From: Coffea arabica
Taxonomy: Eukaryota; Streptophyta; Magnoliopsida; Gentianales; Rubiaceae
DNA: 64,000 bases
Reading direction: 5' to 3'
Assembly: GCF_036785885.1 (NCBI RefSeq)
Contig: NC_092312.1
Location: 16,510,001-16,574,000 of the forward strand
Part shown: piece by piece, positions 22,690 to 33,508 of the stretch
How the letters are laid out: every line of letters starts with the position of its first letter
Position numbering within the stretch: the first letter of the stretch is position 1
Notes under the pieces: generated by a model
The model's input: the letters and a program-made list of their open reading frames with translations, nothing else
Databases searched by the model: none
What the model was told of the DNA's origin: nothing
Made by a program: the position numbers and the translations under genes

Positions 22690-24726
22690 GTCTTAACCTG
22701 ATCCTGTTTTGCTTCTGAAGGCAAATTAGGGTCGCTATTCTTGAAACCTAGTTTACGAGATAGAGAAAATTTAAAGGCTCACCGGCTAAGGATTTTGGCT
22801 AATTGAGTAGAAGATGAGAATGGGTTATACTTCTATTCTAGCAGTCGGTGTAATTGGAAAGACAATAAATGCCATTCATTTGAAAGATCCAAAGAAATTA
22901 ATGCCGTCAATTGTAACAATCCAGGCACTTATAGAGCGTACTAATTTTACTATTTCATTCAATGGATGAAAGAAGCTAGCAGAAAGATTTTGGTTTTACA
23001 CCAGGCACGTTTTCATCGGGGGGAAAGAATCCACGTGAATGTCAAATACAGATAAGGAATGGAAATACAGGTAAGGAATGGAAATCTGGCACACGGCTGA
23101 ATATCCAGAGATAATCTTGGCGACCAAGATTACCAGCAGTTTAAACTAGACATTATGAGCAAATCTCAATTTATTTTCTCTAATTAATGTACGAGAAATC
23201 TCCAATTGAAGCCCCCCCCCCTTTTTTGGGGAATTTAACTCCATAGCTCTTGATCCTGGTCCTCCTGGATGATTTTAACTGTTGTAGTTTTGTGGAGAGT
23301 AATCATCTTTGGAATTTTTTCCGAAAAGAAATTGGTGGAAGTCAATACAGGAACAATCTACTTGCCCCAGAGGCCGATGATGTTCAGACGCTTCAGATGT
23401 TTTCATATTGCTTCTGGGGAAGTTATGGAGATGTGCGTCCACCGAGATGGCTTCGGGAAAGTGTCAGTCCGATATCCATACCAATTCAAGTACCTTAATT
23501 TGACTAAAACTTACTATACCCTAAAGAGAGAGAGTGCAATTAAAAGAAAATTTGGGGAAGAAACAAAAACAGAAAAATTTAGGGGTCAAACATTGAAGTT
23601 TCGATTCTTGTGGTTCTCGTTTCTTATCTGTTGGCAGCGAAGAAAAGCCTCACTCACGCACACAAATTCACCCATATAGAGTCTTCAACCCACAACAGAA
23701 TGCACACTGAAGCCTGAACCTGTTTTTTTTGCTCGACGACATCAGCAGCGGCCACAATGTCACCGCCGCCTGTTCTTCACCCCATAAAAAAAATACCTGG
23801 ATAGCTCGAAAAAGGCTAGAATTAGTCAAATTTAAGGCGATCATGTCACTTGCTAGTAAATGAAAACACATATCGTACATCCAAACGTACGGTGTGGGAA
23901 ATGGAGAGGATATCCACTGAAGAGGAGCTAAATCCAACTTGAGAAGAGTGATGTTGAAGTGTCAAATAACTAAGTATCTCAACTTGACTGGATTTAAAAT
24001 GCATTTATTTAACCTTCGACAGACCAAAAAACTTAGGGGATTTGGATGGACAGTTGAAATCCAAATCCATCCAAACACACCATTGAAGTTATTGAGGTTG
24101 GGTGAACCTTACAACGTAATTCTGCTAATGCTTTTCTCCCAACTTCTAGTCAGAAGGTTGAGCAGGCATTTTCGGAATCAAAATCACAGCGCATTTTTCT
24201 ACTTTGCCACAAGCCAGACAAACACATGTACATAGATTGCAAGGATAGCAAAACAGATTGACATAGTTGACCGTATTTTCTGCACATCTCAATTAGTTCG
24301 ACTTTGATTTGGCTTTGCATCTTTAAACATAGCACCTGCACTTGTCCCCTGACTAACCATTAGTAAGTAGTAGATGAATTAGTTCAGTGCACTAAAAGCT
24401 ATACGTTCTTAAATACAGAAATGAGTCTAGAGTACGTACAATGGGAAACATATTAGGACGATTGATGAACGTTGATAATATATATATAACAAATTCACTG
24501 CAAGCAACGAAAAAATCTGGCTACATGGCCGCTCTTCTTTATCTGTTGCTGTCCTAATACTTGTATACTCATCCTATACGTACCCTGACTTGCATTACAG
24601 CAATAGATATACAATGCCCTGACTTGCTGCTAATCTACATATGCGCGTAATAGCCCAAAAGTAATACTAATATCTCGCCCCATATATGATGACGATGACG
24701 ATGACGACAATGATGAGCTTCGTTAA
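22690..24726. other. Spacer between the two single-repeat DUF2775 genes
   Basis: No gene supported. It contains an 18-bp sequence, ccaaacgtacggtgtggg, at 23881 that also occurs at 7596 downstream of precursor 1. Several open frames near 23250-23680 resemble no family I know. Confidence 0.5.
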
Positions 24727-25215
24727 TCAATGGATGACAACCTTGTTTTGATAGATTATGAGAGTGGGAGCCGTATCAAAGTTTGTGAGGAAACGCTTCA
24801 TGTTCAAAGTCTCAGGCTGCTTCTGGACGTTGATATCGGAGTGGCGGCGATGATGATGATCATCTGATCTTGATGAATCTTCATGGAAGAGGTCTGTGAG
24901 TGCTTTAGGCATCTGTTCATCTTGCATGATCTTCTTCCAGTAATCCTCTGGTCCGTGTCTTGCTGCCTCGCTAATACACACAAGCTGATGATCATGTACA
25001 ATTAAGAAGATCTTAGTAGTGCAGTGGTAGATTCTTGAGGGTAACAAATCACAAGAAACCTGATCACACTTACAGAATCGAGGAACAAGTACTATTGAGT
25101 AGATGCATGCTTTTCTGTTAAAAAGAAAGTACGGAAGCATATATGGTCAAAGGGAGAGCAATTCACTTACCGAAACAACTGAGAAGAAGAGGAGGATCAC
25201 TAAGCAAGATCTCAT
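24727..25215 (-). CDS. DUF2775 organ-specific secreted protein; candidate cyclopeptide precursor 3
   Basis: Two exons on the minus strand, 25215-25171 and 24984-24727 (GT-AG, phase 0), encode 100 aa. The signal peptide is MRSCLVILLFFSVVS plus the first residues of exon 2. The mature part starts AARHGPEDYW (22-31), a variant of the family ARKDPxEYW motif, followed by IMQDEQMPKALTDLF. The spacer is His-rich (HHHRRH at 58-63). The single repeat is FLTNFDTAP then TLIIY at 89-93, followed by only seven residues (QNKVVIH). The IIY end is shared with precursor 2 (VIIY). It could be a copper-handling or structural secreted protein instead, but the position between two BURP genes favours a precursor role. 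Confidence 0.86.
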
Positions 25216-25315
25216 ATTTTCCGTCTTCAAATTAGTTAGGAAAGGTACTAGTTGAATTACTAGTCTTGTTTTGCAACTTATCTGGGGGAAGGAAACTGTG
25301 CTCCTCTGACTTTTG

Positions 25316-25323
25316 TATATATA
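25316..25323 (-). promoter_or_regulatory. TATA box candidate of precursor gene 3
   Basis: TATATATA about 100 bp upstream of the ATG at 25215, in the context GTATATATACAAAAG on the minus strand. Confidence 0.5.
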
Positions 25324-28300
25324 CTACTTCACCACAAGACTTGAGTTCAAAACCACCACTATTTCTTTAGCGAAACGGGTTGGGCGGGGGCGATTGGGTG
25401 CTTCGTGGTCCAGGTTAATTAACACATGACCACATGTAGCATGATCATTACGTAAGAAGAGAATGCATGCACAGTAGTTGCTATACCAAGAAGTAGTACA
25501 GACTTGTTTCACGCCCCAGAAGGGGAAAAAGATATACTCTAACATAATACAGGATCGTGGTTGCACAGGGTCAACGCCATATCGGCAGCTTCTTCGAGTC
25601 TGGACCCTTCTTAAACTAAACGATTTGAATAGATCATCAAAAACAGAACAAAACCACGTACCTCCTTAATAATTGCTTAGCCACCTGTCCTTAGGACGTG
25701 GATGTTAACTGGTGCAGATTAAATAAAATATACTTACAGTCAATTGCAAAGGTTAATCCCCTGATCTTTTCTTTTCCCCCTTCCTTTGAAATTCCTGGGA
25801 ATCAGCTGCAATGGAGAAGGATCTTTTCTAGTAATTAGTTTCTTCTTCTCCTCCTCTTTTTTCTCGACAGTTGCTTTGAATTAAATACTAGCAGTTAAGG
25901 CTATACATGAAAGACACATTAACAGGATTTAAAGTTGTGTGTTTTTGCCTGTGAGGTAAACTAGAGTCTTCTTTCGACCTCAGGAAGGTAACAATAATAT
26001 AGTATCTTGTTTCCTGCGTACATTTGTTGGTTGATTTCTGTGCATCGCCCAGATTAACATAGCCGTTCATTACCAGTTACCAGGCTTTGGCAGCAGCATA
26101 TTCTCTTTGAAAATTGAAATCAGGCTGTCTTTCGACTGGGGAATGTAGCGTTAACTAGCCAATGGCAGGCATCTTCTTGTTCACAGCACAAAACCTCGAA
26201 TGCAAATGATGCATGCCCTCCTAAATCCCAAGTTAGTTGGCCTTTCCGGCCGTAATTAATCACAGATTTATTATTATTATTTTTTTTTTGGATTTACAGA
26301 GAGTCAACGCAAATCCCTGGGCTACAGCTGGGGAATGGAAGCATATAATGCTGATCGATCTTTGACACTGGTAAGAAAATGTATATATTATCCAATCGAT
26401 TCAACGTTATTAATTAGCTTCTGTCAGTCTTAACAGCTAGCTAACGGTGCAAGTTTTGAGAGAAATATATGGACTCATACATCATTTTCTGTCACTAGTA
26501 TGTCATACAATGCAAACTATTTAAGTAGTGCATTTTTTTTTCCTTCTTTTTGGATAACTTCTACTTTTTTTTTTTTTTATTTGAATTATCAATGACAAAT
26601 TAAGAGTCAACGCGTTGGGGACCCATAGCGTATGTCGTTTAGTCAACCTACAAATTATCCGGGACTGTAGCTGAGCTTCAGTCCTTTGTCATCTTCCTAT
26701 TTATCTAGATCGACAGTACCAGTGTTTAAATCTACAAAATATTTGGGGGGCCAAGAATTTTAGCAGCACTTGATTGCACCAAAACAGATGATGAATTCTC
26801 ATTTGTCCGTTGTACTTAATGCATAGCCAGACGAGGCATGGATCAGTAGGCTCGAGTTGACTTGGAAGGGGAGAATAACTTAAGGTCAAGAGAAGCCTTG
26901 TCGGTACATCCGATCCGGGTCACAGACGCTGGACTTTAGTGAGGCCAGAGATCACATTATTCTCTGTTTTAGCAATTATAATAATCAACAATGTTGTGTG
27001 TTGTTTATTGCGTAGTAATACGTGCACTTCCGAAAACAACTCTGCCCTGGTTTTGAGAAATGTAAAAGATTGGAAGCCGGGTTGAGTTGAGGTGCAGAAA
27101 CGTCTAGGAGCGAGTGGGGATGGGAATTTTATTGCAAGACGGCCTATTGGGATTTCTTCCAATTGGAGATTAACGACCAAAAACTATTATGCCAATTGAA
27201 AAAGGGATGCAAATTGCAACTTCTGAATCTAAGACTTGATTTGATGTTCCATCAATTTGCCATGCTTATCTAAAAGACTTTGTGATGACAGATAAAAGTG
27301 CTTTTCAAAGATTGGAATTGCGCATCAGCATTTGGAAATCTAGCTTTTGACTTTGCGTTAATGCGAACTGCAAAGCGGCCTTCGATTTCAACTCTGAATT
27401 AATGCAAGTCACAACATCGACAACCACTGATCCGTTTTCAACGAGCGTTAAAGTATGCCAGTGACTTTGGCAGGCAGAGCATTATGTATCCTTGCATCAG
27501 TAATCACTGATCAATCTGTCGTTGTGATTTTATGTGAAGTTGGTTCAAGATCCTTTTTTTTTTTTTTTTTTGGCCCTTTTGCCCCCTGCAAAAATGCAAC
27601 AAAAATTTGTTACTACGAAGTGTGTAGGAGGAAAATCTGCAGCCTCTATAGCAGAAAATAGACCTAGGATCGATGCCCAGTTGAGATTGGTTAGCTTGGT
27701 TCCTGACCTTTACCGAAGTACATTAGTTTGTTGGCGTGACAATGGGAGAACAGGGGAAATGGAATACACAGACACAACGAGAGGTGCCCGTTAGAGTTCA
27801 AATGGATGGATGAACCTCAATTGTCGGCCAAGGGGGACAAGGAATAAAGTGAAGATCTCTTGTTCAAATCCTCAGTTTAGTTTTCTACTGCTGATCAATA
27901 GTTACCGAAGAGTGCCCTGATGATGTCGGTTGACTCCGTCGAGACAGTAGAGCTGGTGTCATACGTTCCTGGCACAAAACTTGTCTAATGCGTCTTAAAC
28001 ATTCTTCAAGTAAAAAACGACAATCCTAACGTGACAAGGTGGTATCCACTTAAAAAAATGTCAAATTTACTCCATCCCACAGTCACACGTACAAAAAGAA
28101 GAAAAAGAAATGTAGTACTAATTTCCAATAAGCGAGTGAGACCAGGCCAATATTGTCATAGCTCGATCTGATTCGCCAATCTGCAATTGCATGGTAGACA
28201 ATCCACTCCTGGCGCTCGTGCCTGCCTCCATCACACCCCGCTAGGAAGGCGGCCTGCCAGTTGGCTGCACTCTATCCATCATCATCAATATTCCACTCCA

Positions 28301-29870
28301 CGGTGTTTGGCCTTAGCTACAAGGAAGAAGGAAGATAGTGGGGTAGGGGTTGACAAATAAGTAAACCACCGGTTCATTCTTCCTCCCAAAAAAAAAAAAA
28401 AAACCACTGGTTTCATTACAGGATTCATGGATGGTGTCTTAGTTGTCGGGCTGGCATGAATGATGAGCCCTAGGGCCTTGAGCTTCTATTCGTTTCAAGT
28501 CTAAAAACATGACTAATCACTGACACAAATTGACATCATTGTATATTTATTAGGGACGCAGTAGTTGTTATGTCGTCAAGCAAAATAGTAAGAAAGAAAA
28601 ACTTTTGTACAATGCAATAATTTGGACGCAACGATGCCGGTATTGACATGATCATGTGAGTGAAGCTGAATTAATTTTCCTGCAACAATTCCGAGTACCG
28701 GAATTGACTTGAGACTCCATTTTACGCTGTAGCCTGTAGTGTACGATGGAACACAAAAATCATTGAAGTCGGAAGCGTGTCCACGGTGGTCAACTCTCAT
28801 CACCTCCGTTACCACCAACATCACCCATCGGTAAGAGAATCGTTGAACGTGTCGCCATAATGGTCAACTCCATTACCCGTTCATTTGCTACTTCCGCGCG
28901 TGCGTGCGTGTGTTTTTTTCAAATAATAAAATAAAATAATGTATGCTGTAGTAGGACAGGTTCATGCATGCTCTGCTAAATGCTAAATTCGCTACAGGTG
29001 CATTCCACCCCAGACAGAGTGTCCTCCTTTTTTTTTTATACTTTGTGTGATCTCTTCATCTTTTATATGCTTTCCAAAAGTCCACTTTCTTGGATTTGTT
29101 GTTACCTAACCCAAAAAAAAAAAAATTTTTATCAATCAGGTATTCAACAATTGCATTGGCTGAATCATGAATGAGCTGAGCTACGGGTTGCTATTAGGAG
29201 AGTTCCCCTGGTCTTTTGCCCCGAAAGAGACCTTGATTCAAGAAAACAAACAAGGAAAACATTTAATTCTGATCCGCTGGCGGTAAGGACAGGTTTCCTG
29301 CTCATAGAAAGGGACACAATTGCGGAGATAGATTTATTTAGAATATCCAACATACAACTCAACTCATTCGATGCACTTAAACTAAAAGAAAAGATAAGAT
29401 AGATCATCCCGTGCTTGTATCTATTATTTAGATATAGAATGTCTTTTAAGTCGCTCTTTATTTTATAGGTGAACTTTTATTCGATTGGCCGATAAGTTTC
29501 TCCCGACTTTCTACTACATTTCCTCCCGGATTTGGGGTTTATAAGTGCTAGCCGGTCAGCGGAGTGAAAGAATTGCAAAATAAGCTTCCGATGAGTCAGT
29601 CAGCGACTTGTTTGCCTTGAGCTAGTAGTAGCCATGTATGTGGCTCATGCCATTTCCCCACTAATTTAAAGCTTACAATTTGGCTTAATTGGTCAGCATG
29701 CAGAAGATGTACCGCTAGTAGTATTAAACGAACTTCAAGATTTTTCTTATTTACAAGTAATGGTCAAAAGTGAGAAAAAACTTAGCAGTGCAGTACCGCT
29801 TCCTTTTCATTAATTTCATTTCCACGAGTACAACAGAGAAAGCAAAGGAAGTTTTAACAGAAAAGCAGAC
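25324..29870. other. Gene-free spacer between precursor 3 and BURP gene 2
   Basis: 4.5 kb without a supportable gene. Homopolymer runs occur at 26279-26290, 26569-26578, 27552-27570 and 28387-28402. A weak SINE-like segment is at about 27818-27886 (cttgttcaaatcctcag as a possible B box) without a recognisable tail. The last ~200 bp are the presumed BURP gene 2 promoter. Confidence 0.5.
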
Positions 29871-31025
29871 ATGGCTGCTGGACTCCATTCTTGCATTTTC
29901 TTCTTTCACGCGTTAGTTGTCTTGGAGGTAATCGTTCTGTTTCTGCCATGCAAAACACTACTACTACTACTTTATTGCTTTGCAAGTATTTGATGGTTGA
30001 GAAGTGCTTCTTGCCACCAATACAGCTCGTTCTAATTCCTGCTATGCTATGAATCTCATACTGCTACAGAATCTGAAGCGTGTGCATGACTTTGATCAAT
30101 TTGAATTCGATTGCAGTGTGTTTGTGGCAGTAGAGCCAGGAAAATTGCTGAAGAACCCTTAAATGTTCATGATCATAAAGAGACCCGCGAGATGCTACAA
30201 ACAACCAGGCACAACCTTAATGCTCCGATCTACGCTCCGGACAGCGACAATCCCGGCCGCAAGCATGTAGCAAATGGAGTGCCGGAAAAGCTTGATCAAA
30301 TGAGTCCATCTGTGTCGTCGGATAAAGATCATATGTACGAGCTTGCAGTAAAGGTTTTCTTCACCGACAAACAGATCAAACTTGGGAACAGGATTCCAAT
30401 CTATTTCCCCGTCGTAGAGCCTTCTGCCAGCCCCCCTCTACTGTCTAGAGAAGAAGCTGATTCCATTCCGTTTTCCTCGTCCCAACTGCCGTATCTTCTC
30501 CATCTCTTTTCCTTTTCCCAAGACTCCCGCCAAGCCAAAGCGATGATAGATACACTGAGCCACTGCGAATTCAAACCAGCGACAGAGGACGCCAAGTTTT
30601 GCGCAACGTCCCTGGAATCCATGCTTGACTCTGCACGTGAGATCCTGGGATCAAAAGCCCCACTGAAAGTTGTAACTACGAATCACCTAACAGAACAAAC
30701 CTCTAGCATATTGCAGAACTATACAATCCAGGATGAACCCCGAGTGATCTCGCCTGCCAGAATGGTAGCATGTCATGTTCTGTCTTACCCTTACGCAGTC
30801 TTCTACTGCCATACTAAAAAGGATAACAAGCTTCTCAAGGTTTCGCTTGTGGGCGAGAATGGAGGAAGAGTGGATGCTGCAGCTGTTTGTCATATGGATA
30901 CCTCGGATTGGGACCCTAATCATTTAGCATTTCGTGTCCTGAAAACTGTGCCCGGAGGCTCTCCTATTTGCCATTTTCTCCCAGAGAATAATCTTGTGTG
31001 GGTTGCATCGACTCCTGTTTATTAA
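29871..31025 (+). CDS. BURP-domain protein 2 (candidate split peptide cyclase)
   Basis: Two exons, 29871-29927 and 30117-31025 (GT-AG, phase 0), encode 321 aa. The hydrophobic signal (MAAGLHSCIFFFHALVVL) is split from the rest by the intron at the same place as in BURP protein 1. A linker of about 75 residues contains NAPIY at 54-58. The BURP domain begins near VKVFFTDKQIKLGNRIPIYFP and has the four CH pairs at 238, 250, 277 and 304 (spacings 10, 25, 25) plus FCAT and the preceding HCEF cysteine. It is clearly paralogous to BURP protein 1 along the whole domain (shared SPPLLS, IPFSS, REILGS, CHxxxYPYAVF and GENG blocks). Expected role: copper-dependent cross-linking of Tyr-containing peptides in the secretory pathway; a structural or seed/anther BURP role is the alternative. 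Confidence 0.93.
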
Positions 31026-31820
31026 TTATTGCCAGTTTTGTAAATTCTACATGTTTGGAGTGCTAATCCCAGTACTCTCCCGAAATGAAATCTACCTGTT
31101 GTGCAAATCCACAGGGCTTGTTTTTGTTCCATTTTGTATTTGCTTTTATTTGAAGCGACGGCCAACTAGCAAATTTCATCGTCTGCAGGAATCTAACTCA
31201 GAACTGGGGAAATTAGCAAAAATCTATGTGGTGCTGTTGTTTAGATAACTACTCTACTAACTACATCTGTGAGTTGCATCCTTCTGTGCGGAGTAATTGT
31301 TAGAGATTCTCAGTTGCTACTAATTTGAGAAGTTAATGATAAACTTAAATCGAGCTTACGCTGATAGCACAGTGGTAAGTGCTTTTTTCCTTATTCCTTT
31401 TTTTTTAATTTTTTTTTTTTAAAAAATTTGGTTTCGAGCGGATAAGCAATCAGTCCAAAGAATGGGGTTCATGTTGTACAACTCTTAGTAATTTGAAAGA
31501 GGCGATTTATGAATGGTACTCTAGTAATTTGAAAGTCACTTGTGCTTTTTTGCGCTTGCTTTTTTATTTTTACCTTTACTTTTTATGTTGTTGTTAGTCT
31601 GAAATCTGAATAATGGTTTGGAATTGGAATTTCCTTTAGTAGTATCATTTTTTTTATAGAGAATTGGAAAACCTTACATCTTTATAAATAGCAATTGCAC
31701 ATATCTTCAAAGGTTAAATTATCGTGGCTTCAATCGCGCTCTATATCTCTTTTAGGGTCAGATTTTTATCAAATTCCAGTTGAAAACATCACATTTGCAC
31801 ACTTGAAAGGTACATCAAAG
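31026..31820. other. Spacer downstream of BURP gene 2
   Basis: Contains the 3' UTR region, a short A-box-like sequence (tagcacagtggtaagtgc at about 31365) followed by T-rich and A-rich runs, and nothing else that can be called. Confidence 0.4.
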
Positions 31821-32433
31821 ATGGTGAACATCGATTCGATAAGGACTGTTATTGGGATAATTGGAAACGTTTATATCTTTCGACCTCTCTCTCGACCGTC
31901 CCAACATTCGTAAAAATATGTAAAGCAAAATCAGTTGCGGAATTCAGATCAAACCCTTATATTGTGACGCTATTGAATTGTGCAATGTGGATATTTTATG
32001 GTCTTTCATTTGTAAAATCTCAAATCGTCTTAGTTTCGAACATCAATGGTATTGGACTTGTTATAGAGGCCATCTACCTCTCACATTATTCTTTGTTCAC
32101 TCCGATTGATTTGTGGGAAAGGCAAACGATCATTTATTTGCTCATGACTGAAACAATTGCAACTGCCATCGTAATTGGCATTACTCTTGCCGTCTAGCAC
32201 GCCGAGAAGCAAAGGTCTATCTTCGTTGGTGTAATTTGCATGCTTCGTTGACAATTATGAAAAATGTGATCAAGAAAAAAGAGTGTGAAGTACATATCGC
32301 TTGCTAATTTGCTCAATGGTATTGTTTGGGTTATGTTATGCTTCACTCAAATTTGATTACAACGTTACGATACCCAATGGTATTGGAGCACTTTCTGGAC
32401 TCGTTCAGATTGCACTCTATGCTTGGTATTATT
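31821..32433 (+). pseudogene. Intronless SWEET sugar-transporter pseudogene
   Basis: Begins MVNIDSIRTVIGIIGN, a typical SWEET start. It continues, after a frame change near 31868-31925, with AKSVAEFRSNPYIVTLLNCAMWIFYGLSFVK, and then GIGLVIEAIYLSHYSLF. A stop occurs at about 32195 just before the HxxKQRSIFVGVICML region. Further frame changes and stops follow, but [11 protein letters not shown] and the C-terminal [21 protein letters not shown] region can still be recognised across frames to about 32433. SWEET genes normally have several introns; here the homologous blocks run together without them, so it looks like a processed (retro-copied) pseudogene of a MtN3/saliva sugar transporter. No intact product is expected. 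Confidence 0.8.
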
Positions 32434-32444
32434 GCAGTACAAAT

Positions 32445-32683
32445 GGGCCGGCGGCCTTGGTGGGGTAGGAGGTCAAGGTTTCAAATCTTGCCTCTCACTG
32501 ATTGCCACACATAATAAGTGGCTCTTCTAAAAAATTTAGAAGGATGCGTAGTGCATTCGTTTAATCCGATGATGGTTTAGTCCCCACCTGTTCCCCATAA
32601 GCCCAGTTGAACCTCCCGATAGATTAGGATAGAATAAGATATAGATAAAATAGCGACGAATGACAAAAAAAAAAAAAAAAAAG
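32445..32683 (+). mobile_element. tRNA-related SINE with poly-A tail
   Basis: Starts gggccggcggccttggtggg and has a B-box-like ggtttcaaatcttgcc at about 32479. It ends with tagattaggatagaataa, a short AT-rich part, and an A18 tail at 32665-32682. It directly follows the SWEET pseudogene. The tail resembles the fragment near 4730-4795. Confidence 0.65.
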
Positions 32684-32689
32684 AAGAAG

Positions 32690-33508
32690 AAGGCAATAGG
32701 CACGATACTTTGATAGGATTTTATATGTGGTTTCTTTTTTTTCAATAAATGTGGCTTTTAGAGAAAATATTAGCTTCTGTAGTTTTCTTAATGGATTAAT
32801 TTTCTATATATTGAAAGTGTATACATTTTTACAATTGCATAACACATAATTTAAATTTAAATTTAAAATCCAAATTTTACATATATGTCATGCATTCAAC
32901 TATAATAGTGTATACACACTCAGTATTAAAAAATTTACTCTTTCTTAATTACATTACTCAAATATTTTTATTACAGAAAAAAAAAAGAATAGTAATGTTA
33001 TATTCCATACTCTCTAGGTTTTTTAAAAAGTTATATGACTCTTACCGCTATACATATCTAAGTCTTCTTATCATGTTCGATTACTTACTAATCTATTTTA
33101 CAACCATCTCATCTTTTCTTGACCCTCACATTTAAGTAGTTTCTCTCACCTTTATAACTAAAATAAAATTTTCAAAAACTTGCAATAACCTCTTTTCTTT
33201 AGGGAAAAAAAAAACCTTATTAAACATACACTCCAATATATAAGCCTAATAAAATTTCAAATACTCACCAACTAATTACATGGTTTCATTCGATTAACAG
33301 ATTTAATATGTTTTATTGGCGATGGTGGACACTAATTATCGTCATGAGTCCTTTACCTTTCGTTTATTTGCGAAGATGCCCAGTTCTTAGTTTGATTACT
33401 TCTTATCCCCTTTCAAACCTTGTCGAGGCTGCCGTGGTACGCAGCCCCGTCTCCTCTGCTGCTTCTCGTTCCTGCATAGACACAGACTGCGAGAGCATAA
33501 TCAGAAAA
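32690..33508. other. AT-rich spacer upstream of CLPP6
   Basis: No gene supported. The last ~150 bp (33360-33508) are less AT-rich and likely the CLPP6 leader. Confidence 0.5.

Noticed and set aside
23250-23679. Open frames of 82 and 136 aa between precursors 2 and 3
   Set aside because: No recognisable domain, no convincing splice context or signal peptide; overlapping frames suggest chance.
27818-27886. SINE-like segment
   Set aside because: Only a weak B-box-like match (cttgttcaaatcctcag); no tail or A box clear enough to call.
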